A stretch of DNA of 64,000 nucleotides from CAZHFW01 sp964531675 (GCA_964531675.1 CAZHFW010000005.1:79666-143665); one strand, 5' to 3'; shown: positions 48,628 to 58,144, counted from the stretch's first letter. The notes: generated by a model not told the origin, from the sequence alone. Made by a program: numbers and translations.

Positions 48628-49980
48628 TCAGATCTCCTCGAACTTGGCGGTGAAGTGGCGCAGCACGTCCGGGGCCTCCGTGATGCGGAGCCCGCGCAGC
48701 GAATCGCGCTTGGCAAAGAGCTCCGCGCACGCCTCCACGACGTAATCAATGTGGCTCTGCGTGTACGCACGCCGGGGGACCGCGAGCCTGACGAGCTCGA
48801 GCTCGGGAGTCCGGTTCGGACCCGCCATCACGCTTCCGATCTCGCACGAGCGGATGCCCGCGATTCGGTACAGGCCGCAGACGACCGCCTGACCCGGGAA
48901 CTGGCTGCGCGGGATCTGCGGCGCGAACTGGCACGCGTCGATGTAGATCGCGTGGCCTCCGGGCGGCTCGATGATCTGGATGCCCGCGTCAAGCAGGCCC
49001 TTGCCCAGGTACTCGACCGAGCGGATGCGATAGCCCAGATAGTCCTCATCGACGACCTCGGTGAGGCCTTGGGCCATGGCCTCCAGGTCACGGCCCGCCA
49101 GCCCGCCGTAGGTCACAAAGCCCTCGGTCAGGATGAGCAGGTTGCACGCCTTGCGGAAGAGCTCCCGGTCGCGGATGAGGAGCAGTCCGCCGATGTTGAC
49201 CAGACCATCCTTCTTGGCGGAGATGGTCGCGCCGTCGGCCAGGTCGAACATGGCGCGCGAGATGTCGCGCGGCGCCTTGCCCTCGTACGCGGGCTCGCGC
49301 TGACGGATGAACCAGGCGTTTTCGGCAAACCGGCAGGCGTCCAGGAAGAGCGGGAGCTTGTACTTGTCGCACACCTTCCGCACGGCGCGGATGTTCTCCA
49401 GGCTCACCGGCTGCCCACCCGACGTGTTGTTGGTCACGGTCATCATCACCAGCGGGATGCGCTCCACACCCACCTTCGTGATGAGGGCTTCCAGCGCCGC
49501 CACGTCCATGTTCCCCTTGAAGGGATGATGGCTGCGCGGATCGGATGCTTCCGGGATGGGAAGGTTGACCGCTTCCGCGCCTGAGTGCTCCGCGTTGGCG
49601 CGGGTGGTGTCGAAGTGCGCGTTGCTCGGGATGACCTTGCCTTTCCCTCCAACCAGCTCGAAGAGGATGCGTTCGCTGGCGCGACCCTGATGGGTGGGCA
49701 GGACCTGCTCAAACCCGGTCAGATCCTTGAGCACCGACTGGAGCCTGAAGAACGACTCGCTTCCCGCGTAGGACTCGTCGCCCCGCATGATCCCGGCCCA
49801 TTGCTCCGCGGACATGGCGCTGGCGCCCGAGTCGGTGAGCAGGTCGATGATAACATCTCCCCCGCGCACCAGGAAGGTGTTGAAGTGGGCCTTGCGGAGA
49901 ATGGCCTCGCGCTGCGCCTGGGTCGTCATCTTGATCGGCTCGACGGACTTGACGCGGAACGGCTCGATGATGGTTTTCAC
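48628..49980 (-). CDS. tnaA: Tryptophanase
   Basis: TnaA cleaves L-tryptophan to indole, pyruvate and ammonia with PLP. The 450-aa protein has IDLLTDSGASAMSAEQWAG, LPTHQGRASERILF, PLP lysine in SAKKDGLVNIGG and a PRRAYTQSHIDY segment. Residues that separate it from tyrosine phenol-lyase are Asp in HFDTTRANAEHSG and Ile in SCEIGSV, both of tryptophanase type. There is no TnaC-like leader, since the start overlaps the preceding HD gene by 4 nt (ATGA). A tyrosine phenol-lyase lies about 2 kb downstream. Confidence 0.93.
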   Translation of the reverse strand: MKTIIEPFRVKSVEPIKMTTQAQREAILRKAHFNTFLVRGGDVIIDLLTDSGASAMSAEQWAGIMRGDESYAGSESFFRLQSVLKDLTGFEQVLPTHQGRASERILFELVGGKGKVIPSNAHFDTTRANAEHSGAEAVNLPIPEASDPRSHHPFKGNMDVAALEALITKVGVERIPLVMMTVTNNTSGGQPVSLENIRAVRKVCDKYKLPLFLDACRFAENAWFIRQREPAYEGKAPRDISRAMFDLADGATISAKKDGLVNIGGLLLIRDRELFRKACNLLILTEGFVTYGGLAGRDLEAMAQGLTEVVDEDYLGYRIRSVEYLGKGLLDAGIQIIEPPGGHAIYIDACQFAPQIPRSQFPGQAVVCGLYRIAGIRSCEIGSVMAGPNRTPELELVRLAVPRRAYTQSHIDYVVEACAELFAKRDSLRGLRITEAPDVLRHFTAKFEEI

Positions 49981-50567
49981 AGTTTGGCTCCCGCGCCGGC
50001 CTTCTTTCCAAGGACCTTGGCGATGTCGAAGTCGATGAAATCGGCGTGATGGAAGATCCAGCTCTCGATGGTGCGCTCCACCTTGTCGCCTTCATGGCTG
50101 TGGGTCGCGACGATGTGCATGACCTCCGCGGGGAGGCCGTGCTTGTAGCACAAGGCCACGCCCGAGAAGGGATGGCGCAGCATGTCTCCGAAGCGGCCCT
50201 TGATCACCTTGCCCGAGGCGTCCTTGTCGAACTCGAGCATCTTGCCCACGTCGGCGAGCAGCGCGCCGGCGATCAGGTGATCCAGATGCACCGGCACACG
50301 CGCTCCGAACACCTCGCCGAGCACGCGGGCGATCGCGATGCACTGCTTGCAGCACGAGTTGAGGTGCTCGACGAAGCGCATGTCGATCGGTCCGGCCAGG
50401 AGCGTGAACGGGATCGCGCGGATCTCGTCGAAGGTCCAGCCCCGCCCGCCGCAGCCCGACGTGAGGGCCTCGTTCCACACCGCAGCGACCTTGTCGCGCA
50501 GCACGTGGTCCGAGATGGACAAGAGGTCGGGAAAGAGCTCGCTGATCTGCTTCGTGGAGTACGTCAT
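49977..50567 (-). CDS. HD-domain phosphohydrolase-like protein
   Basis: The 196-aa protein carries the HD-type metal pattern: H in VEHLNSCCKQC, HLIAGALLADVGKM for the paired residues, and RHPFSGVALCYKHGLP plus ATHSHEG for later His residues. The canonical HD pair seems replaced by AD in GALLADVGK. It may therefore be a variant enzyme rather than a typical nucleotide phosphohydrolase. It is coupled to tnaA by ATGA and follows the citrate-lyase-like gene by 12 nt. Confidence 0.75.
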   Translation of the reverse strand: MTYSTKQISELFPDLLSISDHVLRDKVAAVWNEALTSGCGGRGWTFDEIRAIPFTLLAGPIDMRFVEHLNSCCKQCIAIARVLGEVFGARVPVHLDHLIAGALLADVGKMLEFDKDASGKVIKGRFGDMLRHPFSGVALCYKHGLPAEVMHIVATHSHEGDKVERTIESWIFHHADFIDFDIAKVLGKKAGAGAKL

Positions 50568-50579
50568 GGTGCTCTCGAA

Positions 50580-52307
50580 TCAGGCCTGGTCGGATGAGGC
50601 GATCGGCCCGTCGTACGCGTGATTGACCGGATCGATCCGCCGCATGGGCTTCTCGCGGGACTGTTCCTCAACAACATGCGCCACCAGGCCCGGAGTGCGG
50701 GCGATCATGAAGATCCCGTTGAAGGCCTTGCGGTCGACGCCCAGGTCGGCGAGGATCGCGCCGACCGCGCCGTCCACGTTGATCGGAAGAGGCTTGCCGA
50801 TCGAGGCGAACGCCCGCTCGACCGCTCGGGCCGCAGCGACGTGCGTCGCTCCGACGTCCGCGATCCCCGCGTCGGCAGCCAGCTCGAACAGACGCGTTGT
50901 CCGCGGATCCTTGGTGTGAATGCGGTGCCCGAACCCCGAGATGCGCTCGCCGGTCTCCTTGAGCCTGGCGACCTCCGCCGTCGCGACCTCATCCAGGCTC
51001 TGGTGCTGTTCCGAAGCTTGCTTGAGGATGGAGTCCAGGAAGTTGGCGGCATCCTCGATCGCGCCGCCATGGTGCCTGTTGATGGACATGATCCCCGCGG
51101 CGACCGAAGCGGAAAGACTGGCGCCGGTGGACGCGACGGTGCGTGCTGCCAGACAGCTCGGCGGCGTGGCGCCGTGGTCGATGCTGCTCACCAGGATGGC
51201 GTCCATCAGGCGGCCGACGCGCTGGTCCGGGAGTTGACCGCTCAGGATGAGATAGACCGCCGCTCCGAAGCTCGTCGAGCCCATGAGCTCGGCGATGTCG
51301 TGCCCGCGGACCGCGACGGAGTTGGGAGCGATGCGCGTCACGCCGGTGGTCCAGACCGCCTTGCGGTCGGCGTCGGACATGAGCGACTTGCTTCCTCGGG
51401 CGCGGAGCACGTTGGCGACCGCTACTGGCAGTTCACCGAAGGCTTCGACAACCGTCGCGCCCGCCTTGCGGAGGGCCGCGACCTTGCCCGCGTGCGTGCC
51501 GCGATTGCCTTCGATGATCGCGCCCGCGTGCGAGAAGCGCGTGCCGGAGGTGGCGGCCCGGCCTCCGATGTAGGCGATGACAGGCTTGGTGATCTGCCCG
51601 CCTTCCATGAGCTCGGCGAGATCCTCCTCCTGCGAACCACCGATCTCGCCGAAAACGACGATCGCGTCGGTGGCGCGATCCGCTTCCAGGAGCCTGGCGA
51701 CATCAGGAACGCGCAGGCCGAGCACCGCGTCGCCTCCAACGTGGACGATCGAGCTGATGCGCACGCCGGCCTGGCCGCAGTAGTACGCGGTCGAGGACGA
51801 CATCCCGCCCGAGCGTGAGATGATCCCGACGCCGGTGCCTCCGACGAGCGGCGGCTTGAACCACTCGCGGGCCGACTCGGCCCGCCCGCCGATCATCCCG
51901 ACCACCGCGTGGCCAGGGGAGGCGATGCCAAGCGTGTTGGGGCCAAGGAAACGCGCGCCGTGGACGCGGGCTGTTTCCGCGATCTCCATCGCGTCCCAGA
52001 CCGGCACGCGATCGGCGACGAGAACCACGAGCTTGATCCCCGCCTCGATCGCGTCGATCGCCGCGGGCTTGACGCCCAGCGCGGGAACGAAGAGCACCGA
52101 AACGTCCACAGGCCCCAGCGTCTTCACCGCGTCCTTGCACGAGTTGAAGACCGGCACCCCAAGGACCGTCTGGCCTCCTTTGTCGGGCGTCACGCCTCCG
52201 ACCACGCGCGTGCCGTAGTCGAGCATCAGGCGTGTGCGTGCCTGTCCCTCCCGGCCTGTGATGCCTTGGACGATGACGCGCGAGTTGCGATCAAGCAGCA
52301 CCGCCAT
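50580..52307 (-). CDS. SucD-citrate synthase fusion, ATP-citrate lyase large-subunit-like
   Basis: The N-terminal 300 residues are a succinyl-CoA synthetase alpha-type domain (VQGITGREGQ, GGVTPDKGGQ, GPNTLGI, GEIGGSQEED) with the phospho-His in RFSHAGAI. The C-terminal part is a citrate-synthase-like domain that keeps catalytic residues in SSIDHGATPPS, NRHHGGAIEDA, GFGHRIH and INVDGAVGAIL. This layout is that of the AclA large subunit of two-subunit ATP-citrate lyase. The reaction is probably ATP- and CoA-dependent cleavage of citrate or a related acid. It starts right at the stop of its partner gene at 52307. Confidence 0.85.
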   Translation of the reverse strand: MAVLLDRNSRVIVQGITGREGQARTRLMLDYGTRVVGGVTPDKGGQTVLGVPVFNSCKDAVKTLGPVDVSVLFVPALGVKPAAIDAIEAGIKLVVLVADRVPVWDAMEIAETARVHGARFLGPNTLGIASPGHAVVGMIGGRAESAREWFKPPLVGGTGVGIISRSGGMSSSTAYYCGQAGVRISSIVHVGGDAVLGLRVPDVARLLEADRATDAIVVFGEIGGSQEEDLAELMEGGQITKPVIAYIGGRAATSGTRFSHAGAIIEGNRGTHAGKVAALRKAGATVVEAFGELPVAVANVLRARGSKSLMSDADRKAVWTTGVTRIAPNSVAVRGHDIAELMGSTSFGAAVYLILSGQLPDQRVGRLMDAILVSSIDHGATPPSCLAARTVASTGASLSASVAAGIMSINRHHGGAIEDAANFLDSILKQASEQHQSLDEVATAEVARLKETGERISGFGHRIHTKDPRTTRLFELAADAGIADVGATHVAAARAVERAFASIGKPLPINVDGAVGAILADLGVDRKAFNGIFMIARTPGLVAHVVEEQSREKPMRRIDPVNHAYDGPIASSDQA

Positions 52308-53863
52308 CAGACGCCCGCCTTTCCGGCCTGCGCCCTGTCCAGATCGGGGATGTCCAGGCAGACGAAGACGCCACCGATGCCGTCACGACGGCACTCAACC
52401 TCGCACGCGATCAGCTCGCTGTCCTTGGTCGCGAACTCCGCAAGCGGGAGCGTTGGTTCGGGGCGTCCATGCACATCGCGAAGCGTGCCGCCCGAGCGTG
52501 CGATGATGGCCTGAGCGTTGGTTTGCCACGCGTGCGGATCGAGACAGACGCGTCCGCCCCGGATGTCGAAGCTCACCACGCCCGGGGCGTTGACGAACTC
52601 GGGCACGCGCGGGCGACGGACCGCCCAGCCGCCCATCGCGGGATGATCGCGTCGATGCTCCGCGACGAGCGCTGCAAAGCGGGCCGCGATCCGCGCAGGA
52701 GCGTCGGTCTTCTTGTATCCCTCGACGCGCGCGGGCAAACCGGCGCACGCGGACTGCAGGATGTCCACCGCGCGGTCCTCGGCGTTGCCGCCCAGGCGGA
52801 TGACCGCGGGGATGGAAAGCTCGAGCTCCCAGAAGGCCTTGGCAAGGCCATAGGCGCTCCAGAACTGCTCCTGATTCGCGACGCCTGAGCCGGAGCCGAA
52901 GTATCCGACCAGCCCGGGCTGGGAGAGGATGATGCGGGCGGCGCGATAGACCTTGGCGGGGGATGGATTGCCCGAGGTGTCGCAGAAGTTGGCGGGCGTG
53001 AAGCCCTCGGCGCTGATGGCGTCCATGGACATCATCGATCCGCCGCCGCCGGCGCCGTGGAATCCGATGAGTCCAAGGCTTCCCTCCGCGGCGGCCTGAT
53101 TCATCTGCGCGAAGAAGAACGTGCCGCGATGGTCTTCCTGCTCGATCCGATACGCCAGACGTTCCAGGGGCGTGGGCGGATGGTCGAGCTCGCGGGCAAT
53201 CTCGATTCCAAGCTCGGGATGACGCGCCACCGCGTAGTCATCGATGGTAATCCGGCAGTCCGCCGCCACGACCTCTCCCTGCTCGGTCAGGACGAGGGGA
53301 TTGATCTCGAGCGAGCGAGCATCCTTCTGCCTGGCGATCTCGAAGACCTGGCGAATGACGCGCTCGAACTCGGATCGGGAGCGTGCGGGCAGCTGGAGCG
53401 CGTCCAGCGCGCCGGCCAACGCGGTCGGTTCGGGCCCATGCTGCACATGACACGGGATCCGACGGGTCTGCTCGGCGCGTGATTCCACGCCGCTGCCGCC
53501 GCTGGCGGAGAGCAAGAGGACCGGGGCCCGCTCGCGCTCTTCGATCGCAAGCGAGAGGAAGAACTCGCGCTGGATCGGGATGGTCTCCTCGATCAGCAGC
53601 TCCTCAACCGGGAAACGACCAAAGCGAAGCCCGAGCATCCGCGCGGCGTGTTCGGAGGCATCGGACGCCGATCGCGCCTTGGCGATCCCCCCCGCCGCGG
53701 CTCGACCCGTGGTCCACGCCTGGACCTTCACCATCACCGGGAGACCCAGCGCCTCCGCTGCGTCGGCAGCCTGCTGCGGGGAACGCACAACCCGGCCGCG
53801 GGGGACTTTGATCCCCGCTGCGGCGAGAACGGCTTTGCCTTGATGCTCGTGGAGTCGTGCCAT
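52307..53863 (-). CDS. SucC-like ATP-grasp subunit, ATP-citrate lyase small-subunit-like
   Basis: The 518-aa protein has an ATP-grasp N-terminus (LHEHQGKAVLAAAGIKVPRG, PVMVKVQAW, EINPLVLTEQGEVVAAD) and a ligase-CoA part (GGGGSMMSMDAI, FCDTSGNPSPAKVYRAARI). About 110 extra C-terminal residues have no SucC counterpart. With the downstream SucD-citrate synthase fusion it would make a two-subunit ATP-citrate lyase or a relative acting on another substrate. It is the first gene of the long minus-strand run, preceded by an AT-rich promoter region (53870-53905). Confidence 0.85.
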   Translation of the reverse strand: MARLHEHQGKAVLAAAGIKVPRGRVVRSPQQAADAAEALGLPVMVKVQAWTTGRAAAGGIAKARSASDASEHAARMLGLRFGRFPVEELLIEETIPIQREFFLSLAIEERERAPVLLLSASGGSGVESRAEQTRRIPCHVQHGPEPTALAGALDALQLPARSRSEFERVIRQVFEIARQKDARSLEINPLVLTEQGEVVAADCRITIDDYAVARHPELGIEIARELDHPPTPLERLAYRIEQEDHRGTFFFAQMNQAAAEGSLGLIGFHGAGGGGSMMSMDAISAEGFTPANFCDTSGNPSPAKVYRAARIILSQPGLVGYFGSGSGVANQEQFWSAYGLAKAFWELELSIPAVIRLGGNAEDRAVDILQSACAGLPARVEGYKKTDAPARIAARFAALVAEHRRDHPAMGGWAVRRPRVPEFVNAPGVVSFDIRGGRVCLDPHAWQTNAQAIIARSGGTLRDVHGRPEPTLPLAEFATKDSELIACEVECRRDGIGGVFVCLDIPDLDRAQAGKAGV

Positions 53864-53942
53864 AGCTGATAAAAGGATATATTACTCCCTTTTTCATCGG
53901 CAAGACCACCTTTCGGATCAGGAAAGTGCGGACAGAACCCAG

Positions 53943-53972
53943 CCCAAAGCGCACAACTTCCGCTGCTTTGGG
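53943..53972 (-). other. Inverted repeat between the kinase gene and the citrate-lyase-like operon
   Basis: CCCAAAGC (53943-53950) pairs with GCTTTGGG (53965-53972) around a 14-nt loop. It lies just beyond the kinase stop on the minus strand. It may be a weak terminator; no strong T-run follows. Confidence 0.4.
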
Positions 53973-54019
53973 TGCTTGGGAGCGGCACCCGGATCAGGGC
54001 GTGGACTGGCCCAAGATGG

Positions 54020-57000
54020 TTATGGGACTTTGCTGGTCCACATGGACGCGTTCCCGCGGAGCTGGGCGTCCTGTTGGTGCAGGTCCCACAGCCCAACCGA
54101 ACGGTCGGAACTGCCCGCGGCCAGGTGTGACCCGTCCGGCGAAAGACAGAGCGACGAGACCACATCGCGGTGCCCGGTGAGCGATGCGACTTCGAGCCCG
54201 GTGCGGAGGTCCCAGATCTGGAGCACCGGATCGCGCGAGCACGAGAAGAGCAGGTTGCCCGCGGGGTGGAACGCCAGCCCGAAGACGTGCTGCTTCGTTT
54301 CGGCCAGGACGCGTCGCAGCATGCCCGTGCGAACATCCCAAAGGCGGATGTTCCGGTCATCGGCGCCCGTCGCGAGCGTGAGACCATCGGAGCTGAACGC
54401 CACGGCGCGGGCGGCCTGCGGGTGCTTCATCGCGCAGATGAGGTTTCGCGTCGCCAGATCGAAGACCAGGCATTGGCCGTCCGGGCTTGCGGTGGCGACG
54501 AGCGTGCCGTCGGGTGAGAACGCGGCTTCCGCGACGCGGCGCGTGTGACCGGCCAGCTCGAAGTCCAGCCCGTGGTCCGAGAGCCGGTAGAACTGCAGCG
54601 CGGGCAGCGAGCACGCGACCGCGAGCGTTCGCCCGTCCGGGGCGTACCCGATCCACGTCGGCTGATTCGGAACAGCAAAGGACGGGGCGGTCGTGGCGCC
54701 GTCGAGCGTGCTGAGCTGGACGACCTCGCCCGCCTCGCTGGCGACCGCGAGGTTCCGACCATCGGCGGAGAACGCCAGCGCGTTCCCGGATCCCAGAGGC
54801 TTGGGCACCGACCAGACGAGCGCGTGATCACTCACGCGCCAGAGTCTGGTGCGGCCGTCGGCGCAGGCTGCGGCAAGAGACGCGCCGTCGGGGCTGAACG
54901 CGACACGATTGACGGTGAGCTCGATGCCGTCGAGCACGGCCCGCCAAGGCTTGGGCGCTAGTTGATACACATGGATCACGTTGGCGCGATCGGTGAGCGC
55001 GAACTTGGAGTTGTCCGCGGAGATGACGGGCGTGCCGACGAGCGGGGACGCCAGGTCGATGGTGTTGATGCACACGCCGGTGGAGGCTTCCCACACGCGG
55101 ACGCTGTTCTCCTGGCCGCTGGTGATGAGGTAGCGGCCATCGTCGGAATAGCGCACGGAGTTGATGTACCCGGGGTGCGCGGGGGTGATCTGGGGGATGC
55201 GGTCCGGGTGATCCAGATCGAGGAAGAGCAGCGCGCTGATCATGGAGATGGCGATCTGCTTCCCATCGGGTCGGATGCGCAGCGCCGCGACGCCCGGCCT
55301 GACCATGCCGGTCCAGACCGAAGCCGGGATCTCGATGCGCTGGATTTCAACGCCGTCGGATGAGCGCCAGAGTCGGACCGCGCTGTCGAAGCAGCATCCG
55401 ACGATGGAGCCATCGGGCGAGAACCGCCCCTGGCCGAAGGCGTTGAGGCGATCGGTGAAGGTGACGATCTTCTTGAGGGGATGGACCTGCCAGAGCGAGA
55501 GCGACGACTCGTTGCGCATGATGAGCATGCGTGTGCCGTCGGGTGTGATGTCGGCGCGGGTGACGTTGCGGAGTTCGGGATCCTCCAGCTTCTCCGAAGC
55601 GCCGCTGCGGAGATCGACCAGCACGATCGAGTCGGCGCCCAGGATGAAGACGTGATCCTGATTGGTGGAGACTTCGCCCAGCGCACGGCCTGTGACGCCC
55701 GGACCCGAAAAGGTCCGGATCAGTCGTCCGTCCTCGGGATCGCGGAGCTCGCGCACACCATCGGCGTAGACGACCTGGAGACCGCCCGTGGCCTTGTCGA
55801 ACGAGACCGCGACCGCCGCGTCCTGGCCCGGGACGGTGCTGGTTTTGCCCCGGACCTTCATCGTGCTGGAGAATCGCGAGTAGAGGTCGCGCAGCGCCCA
55901 GGCGGCGCGAGTCTGGGAGGGCGTGGAGGTGAACCCGATGTTGGGATCGGCGCCGTCGCCGCCGGCGCGGGTCAGCTCGGGCCAGAGGATCATCTCGGCG
56001 CGCGCGGTCTGACCGGTCATGCCGATGAGTTTGGCGCGCTCGATATTGCTGATCGCCAGATTCTCCGCGAGCAGTTCGCCCTGGCGGGCCAGCCGCCGGC
56101 TCGACCAGGCGGTGGAAATCGCCAGCGTCGCCAGGAGCAGGACGAACGCTGCTGCGATCGTGACGGGGACGCGGTGGCGCACCAGCGTCTTGCGGAGGAT
56201 GTACACGGAGCTCTCACGCCGGGCATCCACCAGACGACCATCGAGATAGTTCCGCAGGTCCGCAGCCAGCGCGCCCGCGGTCTGATAGCGGCGGTCGCGC
56301 TCCTTCGCCAGCGCCTTGCGCACGATGGCCTCGAGCTCGGCGCCCGCGGGAACCAGGCCCGGCCTGATGTCTCCCAACGGCGCAGGCTCGCGACTGGTGA
56401 TGTTCGCGACGATCCCCGTCAGCGAGCCCTCGGTGTCGTAGGGCCTGCGGATCGTCAGGATCTCGTAGAGCAGCAGCCCGAGCGAGTACACGTCCGAGCG
56501 GGTATCCACGGTCTCCGGGTTTCCCGACACCTGCTCGGGCGAGGCGTAGGCGAGCGTCCCCGCGAACGCGCCGGTGCGCGTGATCGCGTGCGCCGCAGCC
56601 ATCCGGCGGGCGATCCCGAAGTCCACGACATGAGGAACGCCTTCGCGGTCGACCAGCACGTTGGCGGGTTTCAGATCGCGGTGGATCACGCCGTGCTGGT
56701 GCGCGTGCTGGACCGCGTCACAGACGCTGATCATGACGCGGACTTTGGCGCGGATCGCCTCCCGGCAGGCTTCCCGGCCTCCGGCCTCGGCGACCTCGAG
56801 CCCGCGGGCCCAGGCGTCCAGAGGCTCGCCATCGATGTACTCCATGGTGAGCGCGTAGCGCCCGTCGTCCATCGCGGCCGAGTGGTACACCGCGACGATG
56901 TTGGGGTGGCGCAGGCCCGCAATGATCTCGGCCTCACGCTCGATGCGTTTCCGGCTGCGCACGCCGCGGGAGCTCGGATCGATGACCTTCACCGCGACGC

Positions 57001-57313
57001 GCCGGCGCGTGGAGATCTGGACGCCTTCGTAAACCACGCCCTGCCCGCCCCGCGCGATCTCGCGGACCAGTGTGTAGCCCGGGAGCAGATCGGGATCGGG
57101 CGGAGGCAGGTCGCCCGCGCCGGCTTCCAGCGCGCTCTCGCCGAGCTGGTCGAGCACGCCCTTCATGAAGTCGAGGTTCTCGCGAATCTGGTGCTCTGCC
57201 GCCTTGCACGCATGGCAGCGCGAGAGATGCTCGGCCATCGCTCCGGGGATGCTCCCGTTCTGGATGGCGCGTTCGAGCTCGTCGAGCGCGGGGCATGTGG
57301 CAGCAGCGGTCAA
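54020..57313 (-). CDS. Membrane Ser/Thr protein kinase with WD40 repeats
   Basis: The 1097-aa protein begins with an anti-sigma-like zinc motif (EHLSRCHACKAAE). A eukaryotic-type kinase domain follows (GYTLVREIARGGQGVVYEG, VAVKVID, HRDLKPANVLVD, DFGIARR, GTLAYASPEQ), then a membrane helix (VTIAAAFVLLLATLAIST) and about 600 residues of WD40-type repeats ending in D-LW/WD patterns. The start is TTG at 57311-57313, overlapping the stop of the ECF sigma gene (TTGA). ECF sigma plus Ser/Thr kinase pairs are a planctomycete signature; the kinase probably controls that sigma factor. Confidence 0.88.
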   Translation of the reverse strand: MTAAATCPALDELERAIQNGSIPGAMAEHLSRCHACKAAEHQIRENLDFMKGVLDQLGESALEAGAGDLPPPDPDLLPGYTLVREIARGGQGVVYEGVQISTRRRVAVKVIDPSSRGVRSRKRIEREAEIIAGLRHPNIVAVYHSAAMDDGRYALTMEYIDGEPLDAWARGLEVAEAGGREACREAIRAKVRVMISVCDAVQHAHQHGVIHRDLKPANVLVDREGVPHVVDFGIARRMAAAHAITRTGAFAGTLAYASPEQVSGNPETVDTRSDVYSLGLLLYEILTIRRPYDTEGSLTGIVANITSREPAPLGDIRPGLVPAGAELEAIVRKALAKERDRRYQTAGALAADLRNYLDGRLVDARRESSVYILRKTLVRHRVPVTIAAAFVLLLATLAISTAWSSRRLARQGELLAENLAISNIERAKLIGMTGQTARAEMILWPELTRAGGDGADPNIGFTSTPSQTRAAWALRDLYSRFSSTMKVRGKTSTVPGQDAAVAVSFDKATGGLQVVYADGVRELRDPEDGRLIRTFSGPGVTGRALGEVSTNQDHVFILGADSIVLVDLRSGASEKLEDPELRNVTRADITPDGTRMLIMRNESSLSLWQVHPLKKIVTFTDRLNAFGQGRFSPDGSIVGCCFDSAVRLWRSSDGVEIQRIEIPASVWTGMVRPGVAALRIRPDGKQIAISMISALLFLDLDHPDRIPQITPAHPGYINSVRYSDDGRYLITSGQENSVRVWEASTGVCINTIDLASPLVGTPVISADNSKFALTDRANVIHVYQLAPKPWRAVLDGIELTVNRVAFSPDGASLAAACADGRTRLWRVSDHALVWSVPKPLGSGNALAFSADGRNLAVASEAGEVVQLSTLDGATTAPSFAVPNQPTWIGYAPDGRTLAVACSLPALQFYRLSDHGLDFELAGHTRRVAEAAFSPDGTLVATASPDGQCLVFDLATRNLICAMKHPQAARAVAFSSDGLTLATGADDRNIRLWDVRTGMLRRVLAETKQHVFGLAFHPAGNLLFSCSRDPVLQIWDLRTGLEVASLTGHRDVVSSLCLSPDGSHLAAGSSDRSVGLWDLHQQDAQLRGNASMWTSKVP

Positions 57314-57927
57314 GGCTCGTCGAACTCCTCGGTGATCTGCGCCACGATCTCGCGGAGCTTCTTGATGGCGCGGTTCTTGGCGACGTAGACCTCCTGCACG
57401 CTCATCTGGCACTCGGCCGCCGCGACCTCCGCGGGCACCAGACGCACAGCACACAGGTCGAACGCCTTGATGGTGCGCGGATCGAGCCGGGTCTCCTGAC
57501 GCAGCACCTCCAGCGCCTGCTCGAAGATCACGCGCTGACGCGACTCGGCCCACACGCGCTCGGCGGCTCCATCGTCGGAGAGATCGACGATCGCCGACTC
57601 ACCCCGGTTGCCTCGATCATGCCGGCGCGAGCGATGCACATCCGCGACACGATGGCGCGCGATCCCGATGATCCAGGAACTCAGACGGCCCTTGCCGCGC
57701 TCGTAGCGTCCCTCGCGAAAGTCGGCGGCGAACGCCGCCAGGGTGGCCTGGGCCACGTCGGCCGCGTCGTCGGGGCCCAGCCCTTGACGCATGGCGAACG
57801 CGATGATCACCGGGCGCATGCGCCCGTCGAAGAGTTGCCACATCCCCGCGTTGGCAGGGTCGCGCAGCGACTCCAGAAGCTGGGTCGTGGTCTTGGTCAG
57901 CACCCCCGAAGCTCCGGCGACCATCAC
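57310..57927 (-). CDS. ECF sigma factor
   Basis: The 205-aa protein shows a sigma region 2 (MWQLFDGRMRPVIIAFAMRQ, DDAADVAQATLAAFAADF, GRLSSWIIGIARHRVADVHR) and a region 4 (FDLCAVRLVPAEVAAAECQM, VYVAKNRAIKKLREIV). The WIIGIARHR segment is typical of ECF factors linked to protein kinases in planctomycetes. It is coupled to the WD40 kinase by TTGA. Its target promoters cannot be derived from the window. Confidence 0.88.
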   Translation of the reverse strand: MMVAGASGVLTKTTTQLLESLRDPANAGMWQLFDGRMRPVIIAFAMRQGLGPDDAADVAQATLAAFAADFREGRYERGKGRLSSWIIGIARHRVADVHRSRRHDRGNRGESAIVDLSDDGAAERVWAESRQRVIFEQALEVLRQETRLDPRTIKAFDLCAVRLVPAEVAAAECQMSVQEVYVAKNRAIKKLREIVAQITEEFDEP

Positions 57928-58085
57928 GACGGGCGACGGACTTCAGCCCGCGCATCCCGCTGTGCCCCTTCTCCATTGGCGACCCACCCAATGTACCCGA
58001 GATGCCAAGCCACACGACCCGGCCACGTTCCGTACAAGAAATTGTCATCGTTGGGCGTAACCAGTCGAGGCGGGTGGATTCACAT

Positions 58086-58099
58086 AGACAGATCTGTCT
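58086..58099 (+). promoter_or_regulatory. TetR-type operator upstream of ahpD
   Basis: AGACAGATCTGTCT is a perfect 14-bp palindrome about 46 nt before the ahpD ATG. The TetR regulator encoded two genes later is the probable ligand. Confidence 0.65.
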
Positions 58100-58144
58100 G
58101 TCCATCAACCGCGGCTCCGCCGCCTTTCCCTCAGGAGTTTGCTC

